Source: an uncultured Aquimarina sp. (GTDB taxonomy: Bacteria > Bacteroidota > Bacteroidia > Flavobacteriales > Flavobacteriaceae). From it: DNA of 64,000 nucleotides. The stretch covers positions 124,001 through 188,000 of the forward strand of contig CANMLS010000001.1 in assembly GCA_947498785.1 (NCBI GenBank), in the 5' to 3' direction. Position numbers and translations under genes: made by a program. The notes under the pieces were generated by a model. That model made no database searches. It was not told the origin of the DNA and saw only the letters and a program-made list of their open reading frames with translations. Positions 8,778 to 17,997 of this stretch are shown here, one piece after another. Position 1 is the stretch's first letter. Each line of letters opens with the position of its first letter.

Positions 8778-10988
8778 TTACATGATAACAAAACTAGATC
8801 TTCTGTTTTTTTGATATTGATCCTCAGAACAATCTTGCCCATCCTTACAGTTATTCACAGGTTTGCTTTCTCCAAAGCCTATATATGAAAGTATTCTATT
8901 TTTAGAAATATCTTTACTTAAAAGATAATTATAAATTGATTCTGCTCTTTTCTGAGAAAGTGCCAAATTATAATTTTCGCCTCCTCGGCTATCAGAATGA
9001 GTTTCTATTTTAATAACCATATCAGGATAATCCTTATTCATAATTTGAACAACTCTATCTAATTCTTTTTCAGCCTTAGACGTTATGTCCCATTTATCAA
9101 AATCAAAATAAATTTCATTTAAATCAATAAGGTCATTTATAGTCTTAGTTAATTTTATTTCAGATTTTAGTAGTGATTCTGGAGTAGAATCTGACTGCAC
9201 AACATCTCCTGGTGCTATACCTCCGCTTTGAGCGTTGTTAGATTTATCAACTTTGTCAGACTCACCAGGTATTAATGCTTCAAAATGATTGTTCATTTTC
9301 TTTTTAGGGATAGAAGCAAGAAGATTAGCATTAGGGCAGTTTAATTCACTTATGTCTATAGCTAAATTAAACTGGTAAAAATCAGGTAAATTACATGAAT
9401 TAATATGATTATATCCTTTTGAATATTTTACTGTTTCATTTAATGTCCCATTAAATTCAGCAGTTACAGGTTGATCAACAACTAGAATGTCATCTATGGT
9501 ATCGATAGATTCACAGCTTGTATCTACAATAACATTATAACTTATCTTAAATGGTTCACTATCAGTTTTTACCATTTTATTAGGTATGCTAAAACTTAAT
9601 GTTCTTGTAGTATCATCAAATTTTACTTTGATTTTTTTAGAAGGTAGTATTAAAGATTTTTCTGAAAAAATTACATTTTTAGGAAGAATATCTTTGATAA
9701 TTGTATTCTTGGCATCATCATTACCGTCATTATGTATTGTAAGATGATATGTTATTTCTTGTTTTGGTGCTAAAACATCTTCAGGATGAATATAAGTATC
9801 GTTTGCTGTATTTTTAGACCTTTTAACTATATGTATAGCAGGTTCGTATATTTCGATACTAAATGCTACAGCTGTGACAGAAAATCCGTCATTGTTTGTT
9901 AGTAATCTAAATTTTGCTTCTGTTTGGTTATTACCAATGATACTATTTCTTACATTTTTTATATCAAATAAATCAGCATCATATCCCAACGTATTTTGAC
10001 TAGCAGGAACTCTTGATTTTACATTCTTTCCATTTTCAGTAATATTCGCATTGAAAAAATTGTTCATAGGATTAGTACCGTCTGCAAGGCTTCTATATTT
10101 ACCTGTTTCATTAGACATAGCTTGAAAACGATCTCCAATGATTCCTTTATCTCCTTCATAAGAAATAACTCCTATTTTTCCATTTACAGCTCCATTAGGT
10201 ATGGTCTGAAAATTATCAAAAGAAAAAGCTACGGGTTTTGCTTTAGAATCAATGTTTACAAAACCATCATATACATAAAATCTTTTTCTTGGCTTAGCAT
10301 TATCCTCATAAATAACGACCATTGTCCATCCACCAGCTAATCCATTACCCAAAATTGGATCATCATTTACAGCAGTAGTTGTCGCAGGGATATTGGCAAG
10401 CGTATACGTACCTTGAGGATTTCTTAGTTTTAAAACATCCTCTGTAATGTCTTTATAGCAAGAGTATTGTTGAAACAAGGATTCCTTGTCCTTGTAATAA
10501 TCATGTATAACTTTTGCATTTGTTATTGTAGAATATGTTTTTTCTCCTGGATATTTAATTTTGATTGATGTAATATCATGTTTTCTATTTTCATCAGCAT
10601 ACGATGCTGTCCAGTAAAGACCTACATGTTTTATTGTGTTGCAATCAGAATCAATATTTAGATCAGCACTACTAGAATTAAAAGTAGATTCATCATTATC
10701 AATGTCTATAAATCCCATTTTGAATTGATTATTCAATCCTCCATTATTATAGCTCTTATTAGGGTCAAAAACACCAGAACCATCATCATTACTTACTTTT
10801 CCTAAAATTGTATTGGATACAAACTTAAAATCTCCTTTAAGCGTTAATTCAGTACGTTTTTTCAAAGGCACCTCTACCTGGCCATGTATAACCGAAGTAC
10901 CAAAGCAACATATGACGATAAGTAGGATTACGTTTCGAAACTTATTAAAGTTTCTATTTTTAATAATTACTTTTTCCACCTTTTTCAT
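8778..10988 (-). CDS. Secreted adhesin-like protein with C-terminal OmpA domain
   Basis: 736 residues with a signal sequence (hydrophobic NVILLIVICCFGTSVIHG ending near residue 36). The large N-terminal region (40-390) is beta-rich and unrecognised in detail. It is followed by a DUF11-type repeat (about 395-520: ITYHLTIHNDGNDDAKNT, DILPKNVIF) as found in surface adhesins. The final 115 residues are an OmpA peptidoglycan-binding domain (IYFDFDKWDI, HSDSRGG, KRAESIYNYL, GFGES, NRRSSF). The protein thus probably spans from the cell wall to the cell surface or is held at the outer membrane. Its OmpA end is a paralogue of that at 1-1182. It is transcribed alone, convergent with pdxH. Confidence 0.8.
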   Translation of the reverse strand: MKKVEKVIIKNRNFNKFRNVILLIVICCFGTSVIHGQVEVPLKKRTELTLKGDFKFVSNTILGKVSNDDGSGVFDPNKSYNNGGLNNQFKMGFIDIDNDESTFNSSSADLNIDSDCNTIKHVGLYWTASYADENRKHDITSIKIKYPGEKTYSTITNAKVIHDYYKDKESLFQQYSCYKDITEDVLKLRNPQGTYTLANIPATTTAVNDDPILGNGLAGGWTMVVIYEDNAKPRKRFYVYDGFVNIDSKAKPVAFSFDNFQTIPNGAVNGKIGVISYEGDKGIIGDRFQAMSNETGKYRSLADGTNPMNNFFNANITENGKNVKSRVPASQNTLGYDADLFDIKNVRNSIIGNNQTEAKFRLLTNNDGFSVTAVAFSIEIYEPAIHIVKRSKNTANDTYIHPEDVLAPKQEITYHLTIHNDGNDDAKNTIIKDILPKNVIFSEKSLILPSKKIKVKFDDTTRTLSFSIPNKMVKTDSEPFKISYNVIVDTSCESIDTIDDILVVDQPVTAEFNGTLNETVKYSKGYNHINSCNLPDFYQFNLAIDISELNCPNANLLASIPKKKMNNHFEALIPGESDKVDKSNNAQSGGIAPGDVVQSDSTPESLLKSEIKLTKTINDLIDLNEIYFDFDKWDITSKAEKELDRVVQIMNKDYPDMVIKIETHSDSRGGENYNLALSQKRAESIYNYLLSKDISKNRILSYIGFGESKPVNNCKDGQDCSEDQYQKNRRSSFVIM

Positions 10989-11354
10989 TTTTAATAGCCC
11001 TGTTCATATTATAATAAACCTGCATGGATTATTTTTGGGGAAACACTTTGATTTAAGGGAAAACCGTATGTAAATTTATATTTTACCATTTGAATTTATA
11101 AGAAAAAAATCATATTTTCGATGTAAACACCCTTTTCATCGATTAAAATCAATTATATATCATGTTCATTTTCATTAATTTAGGAATTATTTTGTAAAAA
11201 AAGAATTCTGATGAAGGTATATTTTGTTATTTCTTGATATACTATTGAGATTTGCATAAAATGTGTTTTTTATGTTGTTATATTAAGATTTATGAAAGCT
11301 TATGCTTAAACTTGTATAAAATAATTTTATTTCTTCAAAAAAAGTATCTGATTC
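10989..11354. other. Divergent intergenic region
   Basis: The 366 bases between the divergent OmpA-type gene and the sixA-ppk-ppx unit are very AT-rich. I see no gene, no strong hairpin and no exact TAnnTTTG promoter that decides either start. Confidence 0.4.
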
Positions 11355-11840
11355 ATGAAAACTTTATATATAATTAGACATGCAAAATCTTCATGGGAGT
11401 TTGATGTTACTGATGATAAAAGACCACTTAATCAAAGAGGGTTGAGTGATGCTGATTTGGTTGGTGAAGAGCTGAAAACAATAGTAAAAAAGGTAGATAA
11501 GATCTTGTGTAGTCCAGCTGAAAGAGCGTATAGTACGGCAAAAATTATACTAAGTCACTTAGATATTTCTAAAGATATATTTAGCTTAGAGCCAAATCTT
11601 TATGATTTTGACGGGGCAATGGTAATGGATGTTATAAAAAGCTGTAATGATGAGATTAAAACTTTGATGATATTTGGTCATAATCATGCATTTACTTCAA
11701 TAGCTAATTTTTTAGGAAGTAAGCGAATAGATAATCTACCAACTGCGGGAGTTGTAGTGATAGAGTTTGATATAGATAAATGGAAAGATGCATCTGTAGG
11801 AAAAACCCTGTTAACAATTTACCCTAAATCTTTGAGATAA
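11355..11840 (+). CDS. SixA-type histidine phosphatase
   Basis: A 161-residue branch-2 histidine phosphatase. The phosphate-acceptor motif RHAKSSW is at residues 8-14, and the second catalytic His is in IFGHNHAFT near residue 103. SixA in E. coli removes phosphate from a phospho-His of an HPt domain or of PtsN-system proteins; here the substrate is unknown. The stop codon overlaps the ppk start by one base, so it is translationally linked to polyphosphate synthesis, which suggests a role in phosphate or polyphosphate metabolism. Confidence 0.88.
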   Translation: MKTLYIIRHAKSSWEFDVTDDKRPLNQRGLSDADLVGEELKTIVKKVDKILCSPAERAYSTAKIILSHLDISKDIFSLEPNLYDFDGAMVMDVIKSCNDEIKTLMIFGHNHAFTSIANFLGSKRIDNLPTAGVVVIEFDIDKWKDASVGKTLLTIYPKSLR

Positions 11841-13945
11841 TGCAGGAAAAAACTAATAATCAATATATTAACAGAGAGTTGAGCTGGTTGCAATTTAATG
11901 CTAGAGTATTACAAGAAGCTGCTGATGATACGGTTCCGCTATTAGAAAGATTACGTTTTATTGGAATATTTTCTAATAACCTTGATGAGTTTTTTAAAGT
12001 TAGATATGCTACAATCAAGAGAATTGATTTGGCTGGAAAAGATGGTAAAAATGTATTAAAAGGTAATACTGCAAGTGAGTTATTAGAGAAAATCACCAAT
12101 ATTGTAATTAAACAACAATCAGAAAGTCTTAAGGCAATTAATACAATAAAAAACAAACTTGAAGATCATAATATTTTTATTATCGATGAAAATCAGGTTA
12201 CTGAAGATCAAGATGCTTTCATTCGTAATTATTTTATAAATAAGGTTAGTCCTGCTTTAGTAACTTATATCCTCAATGATTTGGATAAATTTCCTCATCT
12301 AAAGGATAGTGTTGCATATTTGGCTGTAAAACTAGTCTTAAGGGAGAAAATACCTAAAGAGGGAAGGATTTCAAAAATATTACAGCAAACCATAAAAGAA
12401 AGAATATATGCATTAATAGAAATTCCTAAAAATACTGACCGGTTTGTTGTATTGCCAGAAAAAGAAGGAAAACAATTTATCATTATTCTAGATGACCTTA
12501 TTCGATATTGTATGCACATTAACTTTAGTATTTTTGATTATGTGAGTGCATCTGCACATATGATCAAAATTACCAGAGATGCACAGTTAGATTTTGATAA
12601 TGACCTGAGTAAAAGTTTTATTCAGAAAATATCAAGTAGTGTTCGTTCTCGTCGAGATGGAGAGCCAGTTCGTTTTGTGTATGATAAAACCATAGAAAAA
12701 GACACACTTTCTTTCTTAATGGAAAAAATGGGAGTCGATAACACGGATAGTATTATTCCGGGAGGTAGGTACCATAATCGTAGGGATTATATGAATTTTC
12801 CAGATTTGGGGAATTCGGATTTGGTATATCAGCAAATAAAACCATTAGATATTCCAGGACTCGCTTTACAAGGTAGTTTATTGGATAGGATTGCAAAAAA
12901 AGATTTTTTACAATATACACCATACCATACTTTTGCTTATACCGTAAAGTTTTTAAGAGAATCAGCAATTGATCCCAAGGTAAAAAGTATTAAAATAACT
13001 ATTTATAGACTAGCCAGTATTTCTCATATTGCTAGTTCCCTTATAAATGCTGCCAAAAACGGTAAAAAAGTTATTGTAGAAATCGAATTACAAGCTCGAT
13101 TTGATGAAGCTGCAAATATTAGATATGCAGAGCAAATGCAAAGGGAAGGTATAAATCTGATTTTCGGAGTAACAGGGTTAAAGGTGCATTGTAAAGCATG
13201 CGTAATAGAACGAGAGGAAAAAGGCAAACTAAAAAGGTATGGATTTATAAGTACAGGAAATTTTAATGAATCTACAGCCAAAATATATACAGATTATACT
13301 CTTTTTACTACAAATGAATCCATTTTAAAGGAGACGAACAGAGTTTTTAAATTTTTTGAAATAAATTATAAAATAAATCGCTATAAACATTTGTTGGTTT
13401 CTCCACACTACACAAGATCTTCTTTGATTAAATTAATTGATATAGAGATTAAGAATAGTAAAGAAGGTATTGAGGCAAGTATTAGATTAAAATTGAATAG
13501 TCTGAGCGATTATGATATGATTGATAAGTTATACGAAGCTAGTAGGGCTGGAGTAAAAATTGATTTGATTATACGTGGAATTTGTTGCTTGGTTCCGGGA
13601 ATACCAGGAATGAGCGAAAATATTAGAGCAATAAGTGTGATTGATAAATTTTTGGAACACCCAAGGTTGTATATTTTTAGCAATGCGGGAGATCCAAAAG
13701 TCTATATTTCTTCGGCTGATTGGATGACTCGTAACTTGGATAGAAGAGTAGAAATTTCCTGTCCTATTTATGATGAAGATATTAAATTAGAATTAATTGA
13801 TACATTTGATATCTGTTGGAGTGATAATATCAAAGCTAGAATGCTTTCCAAAGAGCAGGATAATGTATATATTAGAAATGATAAAGATCAGATCAGATCA
13901 CAAATAGCAACATATAACTATTATTTGAAAAAACTAGGAAATTAA
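11840..13945 (+). CDS. ppk1: Polyphosphate kinase 1
   Basis: PPK1 makes inorganic polyphosphate from ATP through a phospho-His intermediate. The four usual parts are present in 701 residues: N domain (SWLQFNARVLQEA near 14), head domain, and two phospholipase-D-like C domains. The autophosphorylated His is in GLKVHCKACVIERE near residue 449. Other signatures are TGNFNESTAKIYTDY, RGICCLVPGIPGMSENI and SSADWMTRNLDRRVE. The start ATG overlaps the stop of the SixA-like gene and the ppx homologue starts 5 bases after the stop. Confidence 0.97.
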   Translation: MQEKTNNQYINRELSWLQFNARVLQEAADDTVPLLERLRFIGIFSNNLDEFFKVRYATIKRIDLAGKDGKNVLKGNTASELLEKITNIVIKQQSESLKAINTIKNKLEDHNIFIIDENQVTEDQDAFIRNYFINKVSPALVTYILNDLDKFPHLKDSVAYLAVKLVLREKIPKEGRISKILQQTIKERIYALIEIPKNTDRFVVLPEKEGKQFIIILDDLIRYCMHINFSIFDYVSASAHMIKITRDAQLDFDNDLSKSFIQKISSSVRSRRDGEPVRFVYDKTIEKDTLSFLMEKMGVDNTDSIIPGGRYHNRRDYMNFPDLGNSDLVYQQIKPLDIPGLALQGSLLDRIAKKDFLQYTPYHTFAYTVKFLRESAIDPKVKSIKITIYRLASISHIASSLINAAKNGKKVIVEIELQARFDEAANIRYAEQMQREGINLIFGVTGLKVHCKACVIEREEKGKLKRYGFISTGNFNESTAKIYTDYTLFTTNESILKETNRVFKFFEINYKINRYKHLLVSPHYTRSSLIKLIDIEIKNSKEGIEASIRLKLNSLSDYDMIDKLYEASRAGVKIDLIIRGICCLVPGIPGMSENIRAISVIDKFLEHPRLYIFSNAGDPKVYISSADWMTRNLDRRVEISCPIYDEDIKLELIDTFDICWSDNIKARMLSKEQDNVYIRNDKDQIRSQIATYNYYLKKLGN

Positions 13946-13950
13946 TTATT

Positions 13951-14850
13951 TTGTTAACCATAGAGAAATATGGAGCTATTGATATAGGCTCCAATGCGGT
14001 AAGACTATTGATAAGTAGCATTCACGAAGAAGAAGGAAAAACTACCAGATTTAAAAAAACAAGCCTTGTACGAGTTCCAATTCGTTTAGGAGCAGATGTT
14101 TTTAAAACTAAGCGTGTTTCCGAAGAAAATATTATAAGAATGATAGATGCCATGCAGGCATATCAACTCCTAATGAAGACCCATAAAGTTTCTCGTTATA
14201 AAGCCTGTGCTACATCGGCAATGCGTGAAGCTGAAAATGGTAATGAAATAGTGAAACTTATAAAGGAAAAAACAGGAATACAGATTGATATTATTGATGG
14301 TAAATCTGAAGCAGCAATCATTGCAATGACAGATTTACACGAATTGATTAATACAGATGCGACTTATTTGTATGTGGATGTTGGAGGAGGAAGTACTGAG
14401 TTTACATTATACCATAATGGAAATGTTATTGCATCAAGATCTTTTAAATTAGGTACCGTTAGGCTTCTCAATAATTTGGTTTCAGATCAAATATGGGGCG
14501 ATGTAGAAAGTTGGATTAAAAAATATATTAAAAATTACAACAGAATTGCACTAATAGGATCAGGAGGAAATATTAATAATATCTTTAAGAATAGTGGTAA
14601 AAGTGCGGGAAAACCCCTAACTTTTTTATATCTGAGTTCCTATTATGAATTGCTTAACTCTTTAACTTATGAGGATAGAATTTGGCAACTTAATCTTAAT
14701 CAAGATAGAGCAGATGTTATCATTCCGGCGGTTCGTATTTATCTATCTGCAATGAAATGGAGTGGTGCAAGGAAAATTTTTGTTCCCAAAATAGGGTTAT
14801 CCGACGGGATTATCAAATCATTGTATAATGATAAATTAAATAACCGGTAA
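13951..14850 (+). CDS. ppx: Ppx/GppA-family phosphatase (exopolyphosphatase), short form
   Basis: The protein has the ASKHA-fold signatures of Ppx/GppA: GAIDIGSNAVRLLI at residues 8-21, ATSAMREAENG near 90-100, and the phosphate-binding YVDVGGGSTEFT near 144-155. At 299 residues it lacks the C-terminal HD-like domain of E. coli Ppx (about 510 residues), as is common in Bacteroidota. It probably degrades polyphosphate or pppGpp; the sequence does not decide which. The TTG start at 13951 lies 5 bases after ppk1, so kinase and phosphatase are co-expressed. Confidence 0.9.
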   Translation: MLTIEKYGAIDIGSNAVRLLISSIHEEEGKTTRFKKTSLVRVPIRLGADVFKTKRVSEENIIRMIDAMQAYQLLMKTHKVSRYKACATSAMREAENGNEIVKLIKEKTGIQIDIIDGKSEAAIIAMTDLHELINTDATYLYVDVGGGSTEFTLYHNGNVIASRSFKLGTVRLLNNLVSDQIWGDVESWIKKYIKNYNRIALIGSGGNINNIFKNSGKSAGKPLTFLYLSSYYELLNSLTYEDRIWQLNLNQDRADVIIPAVRIYLSAMKWSGARKIFVPKIGLSDGIIKSLYNDKLNNR

Positions 14851-14979
14851 AATTCATTAAAAAATAGTAAGAGTGCAATTAGTCGGTTTTTTGTGATTAA
14901 TTATTATCATAAACTTTAATTTCTTTTCATAAAACCGTTATTTTGTTTTAAATTGAATGTATAACTATACCTATATACC

Positions 14980-15540
14980 ATGAAAAAAAAATTACAATTT
15001 GTAGCATTATTTTTAGTGTTTGGATTTTTGACTTGTAAAGCTCAAGATGCTTCTTATGGAATGAGAATTGGTGCTAATCTTAGTTCTATTGATTCTGATA
15101 ATATTCCAGAAAACCTTGAAGATAGTCGATTTGGTATTGTTGTAGGTTTTTTGGTAGAGTACCCGATTACTCAAAAATGGAGCATTCAACCAGAGTTTCA
15201 GTTTTCATCATTAGGAAATGATGATAAAACACTACGAGTAGACTATCTGCAGTTACCAGTGTTATTAAAATACAATTTTTCTCAACTTTTTAATATTCAT
15301 ATTGGACCTCAAGTTGGTGTTAAAATATGGGAATGGGAAGATAATACTGGTTTAGAAACCAATTTTAATACGTTTAATTTTGCTGGAGTTATTGGAGTAG
15401 GGGCAAATATTACTGATAATGTGTTTGCTGATTTACGCTACGGATTTGGTTTATCAAATATCATTGATGATGAAGATATTCCAGGAGGAGCAGAGGGTAG
15501 TACAAGGAATATCCAATTATCTATCGGATATAAATTATAG
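14980..15540 (+). CDS. Outer membrane beta-barrel protein, PorT-like
   Basis: 186 residues with a cleavable signal (ends FLTCKAQ) and a set of alternating amphipathic strands typical of the small eight-strand barrel 'PorT-like' group (GMRIGANLSSI, WSIQPEFQFSSLG, LQLPVLLKYNF, FNIHIGPQVGVK, VFADLRYGFGLSNI, final IQLSIGYKL). It ends in an aliphatic-Lys-Leu beta signal. It stands 130 bases after ppx and may be separate. The function is unknown. Confidence 0.85.
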   Translation: MKKKLQFVALFLVFGFLTCKAQDASYGMRIGANLSSIDSDNIPENLEDSRFGIVVGFLVEYPITQKWSIQPEFQFSSLGNDDKTLRVDYLQLPVLLKYNFSQLFNIHIGPQVGVKIWEWEDNTGLETNFNTFNFAGVIGVGANITDNVFADLRYGFGLSNIIDDEDIPGGAEGSTRNIQLSIGYKL

Positions 15541-15589
15541 TGATATTCTACCAAATTTAAAATCATTAGGGTTGACAAAATAATGTTCA

Positions 15590-15829
15590 TTAATTATTCA
15601 ATTTACTTAGTCTGTAAGTATGAAGAATTACTGCAATTGTGCACCCAACAATAATAGGAGTTGTACCAAGAAGTATTCCGTAAATGATATAGATTAAATT
15701 AGCTATTGTAGAAAATATCCTTAATTTAGATTCACCTTTAGTACACATTGAATAAAGATTAATAGTTAGTGCTAAATAGCCTATAGCATCTATTACATAA
15801 GTGTCATCTAAATTGACAAGTATATTCAT
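15590..15829 (-). CDS. Small YgjV-like inner membrane protein
   Basis: 79 residues with two to three predicted membrane helices (about 13-30, 38-55, 57-73): IGYLALTINLYSMCTKGE, then IANLIYIIYGILLG, then IIVGCTIAVILHTYRL. The pattern looks like half of the YgjV family, which itself is built of repeated three-helix units reminiscent of SemiSWEET transporters. It may work as a dimer. It is separated from the GNAT gene upstream by only 4 bases, so both are co-transcribed. The assignment is tentative. Confidence 0.7.
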   Translation of the reverse strand: MNILVNLDDTYVIDAIGYLALTINLYSMCTKGESKLRIFSTIANLIYIIYGILLGTTPIIVGCTIAVILHTYRLSKLNN

Positions 15830-15833
15830 CTAG

Positions 15834-16343
15834 TCAATTATTTAGATTCAGCTCAAATAAACTTACTAGAGCATTGTGGTAATGTGAGGGCAGGTTTTTT
15901 GCATTTTCTATTTTTGTTAATCCCAAAAAAGAAAAACCTCTTTTGGTATATAAATCAATCAGACCTCTATTTTCTCCTACAGTGTCGAGTCTTAAATATT
16001 TTTTATCATTTTTTTTAGCAAATACTTTGGCCCATTCAAAAATCTTTGATGTTAAATTTTTTCCTCTGAATTCTGGATTTGTGGTAATTCTGTGCAAATA
16101 AATAGCATCATTTAAATCTTTCTCTTTCCAAATTTCAGCATCCTCAAAAGATGTCATCCATATGCAAGCAATTTGATTATCAATCACAAGTTTCCATTGT
16201 CTATTTTCCAGAATCTCTGCTTTTACAATTTTTGGATCAAAATCTGGCCAGAATACACTGTACTTTTTCTTTTGAAATTCAGTAGCTTTATGATATAATT
16301 CGAATATTTTTTCAAAATCTTCTTTTGTGCTATTTAGAATCAT
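15834..16343 (-). CDS. GNAT-family N-acetyltransferase
   Basis: A 169-residue acetyl-CoA-dependent acetyltransferase. The acetyl-CoA loop is in LHRITTNPEFRGKNLTSKIFEWAK (about 92-115; R/Q-x-x-G-x-G/A variant RGKNLTS) and the C-terminal YTKRGFSFLG is the usual motif B end. The substrate is unknown. It leads a two-gene unit with the small membrane protein, and its promoter region carries a pair of inverted repeats that look like repressor sites, so this unit may be tightly regulated. Confidence 0.88.
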   Translation of the reverse strand: MILNSTKEDFEKIFELYHKATEFQKKKYSVFWPDFDPKIVKAEILENRQWKLVIDNQIACIWMTSFEDAEIWKEKDLNDAIYLHRITTNPEFRGKNLTSKIFEWAKVFAKKNDKKYLRLDTVGENRGLIDLYTKRGFSFLGLTKIENAKNLPSHYHNALVSLFELNLNN

Positions 16344-16362
16344 TTATTGAACTAATTTTATA

Positions 16363-16422
16363 CCAGAATGGTATTATTGATAATATTTACAAATGTATTA
16401 CCACTCTGGAGTGTTTTAACAA
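16363..16422 (-). promoter_or_regulatory. Promoter of the GNAT gene flanked by operator-like inverted repeat
   Basis: On the minus strand TTG (16420-16422) and TACATTTG (16390-16397) are separated by 22 bases, a good flavobacterial promoter. Two 11-base arms, CCAGAATGGTA (16363-16373, plus strand) and TACCACTCTGG (16399-16409), form an inverted repeat with one mismatch. One lies in the spacer and the other just downstream of the predicted start of transcription, which is the arrangement expected for a repressor. Confidence 0.55.
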
Positions 16423-16766
16423 TCCAGTTATGATATATTAAATAGTCCAGTTGTACTTAGTATAAAATAACTTTATCGTTTTATTCTAATGCATTTAAAA
16501 TTAATATTTTGTATAATATAGTAAGCTGTTTTATTAAGTCAATGGTAGGTGTTACCTGATCTTGATTGTCATACAGGTATATTAGTTTCTATAATTATAC
16601 TATAACATCGTAGATCCGTCTTTTCCATTTTCTGGAAGGTGAGTAGTAAATTAAATGGTTAAATAGAATGTTTTTTAAGAATGATAAATAAAATTTGATT
16701 TTGGTCAATATCATTAACTCTTCTAAAATAAAAAATACTTTCCTTTTTTAGTTATAGATAAAAATT
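16423..16766. other. Intergenic stretch without a recognised gene
   Basis: This AT-rich stretch between the GNAT promoter and miaE contains TCCAGTT twice (near 16423 and 16447), echoing the CCAG of the neighbouring operator arms. No open frame, RNA or strong terminator was seen. Confidence 0.35.
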
Positions 16767-17348
16767 TTATCCATGTATAGTCTCTTTATTTCCAAGGGAT
16801 TTCATGATTTCAGCTTCATAAACAAGCAATTCTTCCCACTTTTTGTCAACTTCCTTACGATTTCCATACTGACGAGCAAAACCTAAAAACATTGTGTAAT
16901 GATTGGCCTCGCTAATCATTAAACTTTGATAAAAATCAGCAAGTTCTGGATCTTCTAATTCTTCTGAAAGAAGTTTGAAACGTTCACAACTTCTTGCTTC
17001 TATAAGTGCTGCATATAGTAATCTATGTACTAGTTGAGTAGTTCTGCTTCCTCCTTTTGGAAAAAAAGTGACTAATTGCACGACATAATCATCTTTTCGA
17101 TCTCTTCCTAAAACCCATCCACGTTCGATAATTTTATCATGAACCATTTTAAAATGACTAATCTCCTCTTTAACTAATTTGACCATTTCCTGAACCAATT
17201 CTGTATATTCTGGAAAACTTACAATAAGTGATATCGCTGTTGATGTTGCTTTTTGCTCACAGTATGCATGATCAGTGAGAATTTCTTCGATATTTTTTTC
17301 TACGATATTTACCCATCTAGGATCTGTAGGAAGTTTAAGGCCAAGCAT
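16767..17348 (-). CDS. miaE: tRNA-(ms2io6A)-hydroxylase, copy 1
   Basis: MiaE is a ferritin-like diiron monooxygenase that hydroxylates the isopentenyl group of ms2i6A37 in tRNA. The diiron ligand pattern is visible: Glu in DHAYCEQKA, EEISHFKMVH (ExxH), Glu in EARSCERFKLL, and SEANHYTMF (ExxH). The 193-residue length is typical. A second copy with the same C terminus (KETIHG) lies at 28729-29313. A -7 element TAATTTTG (17363-17370) lies 15 bases upstream on the minus strand. Confidence 0.93.
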   Translation of the reverse strand: MLGLKLPTDPRWVNIVEKNIEEILTDHAYCEQKATSTAISLIVSFPEYTELVQEMVKLVKEEISHFKMVHDKIIERGWVLGRDRKDDYVVQLVTFFPKGGSRTTQLVHRLLYAALIEARSCERFKLLSEELEDPELADFYQSLMISEANHYTMFLGFARQYGNRKEVDKKWEELLVYEAEIMKSLGNKETIHG

Positions 17349-17505
17349 TTTTATTCTTTATGCAAAATTAATTAAAACTAATGATATCACAGTAACTAAT
17401 TAGTACCGAAAAAAATATTAAAGTTAAAATTTATTTCTTAGAACCGTATAATAACCAGTTGTGTTGGTCAACTTTGAGTCATAAAATATAAATTGAAATG
17501 TAAGA

Positions 17506-17540
17506 AAGCCGTCTAAAATTGTTTAGACAGCTTCTTTTTT
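17506..17540. terminator. Bidirectional terminator-like hairpin
   Basis: A 12-bp stem with one wobble or mismatch (17506-17517 with 17522-17533) and loop ATTG. It is followed by TTCTTTTTT on the plus strand and by TTTCTTA on the minus strand. It lies 17 bases after the stop of the small peptide gene on the minus strand and probably ends that transcript. Confidence 0.7.
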
Positions 17541-17556
17541 AGACTATTAATTTAAA

Positions 17557-17733
17557 TTAATACCATAAGCAACCTCCATCTGGTCTAGGACGCCCAGGAG
17601 CACATTCTATTTCGTGCGTATACGGGTTTAATTTGCAGCATATAGATTGATGCCCAGCTGAAGCTTTAATTTCTTCTTGTTGTTGTTTTGATATTTTTTT
17701 TACATTATTAAGATTTAAAATACTTTTTAACAT
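17557..17733 (-). CDS. Small double-glycine-type peptide precursor (RiPP/bacteriocin-like)
   Basis: 58 residues from the ATG at 17733 (an upstream in-frame start at 17769 lacks the family-type N terminus). The leader MLKSILNLNNVKKISKQQQ resembles the flavobacterial leaders of small bacteriocin-like or lanthipeptide-like precursors. It is followed by EEIKASAGHQ, which could hold the cleavage site, and a core with four Cys and many Pro/Gly (SICCKLNPY, IECAPGRPRPDGGCLWY). Four Cys could form two disulfides; there are few Ser/Thr for lanthionines. No transporter, peptidase or modification enzyme lies nearby, so processing would be in trans. Function unknown. Confidence 0.65.
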   Translation of the reverse strand: MLKSILNLNNVKKISKQQQEEIKASAGHQSICCKLNPYTHEIECAPGRPRPDGGCLWY

Positions 17734-17997
17734 AAGTGTGTTTTTGAAAATTTGATTTGCAGTGAACATTTAAAGACACTCACCATTTATGTCTACTCTT
17801 GCAAGAATATTTTATAGTTTTTATAGACTAAAATGTTATATTCATGATTAAGTATTCCAAAAACATTTATCAATTAAAAAATCCCTTAATACAACTAATA
17901 TAAATATACAATTTAGCACGTATATCGTATATTGTTTTTTGTTAAAAATACCTCAATATTTCGAGTGTTTTTACTTTTTAATTTAAATAATAAAAAA

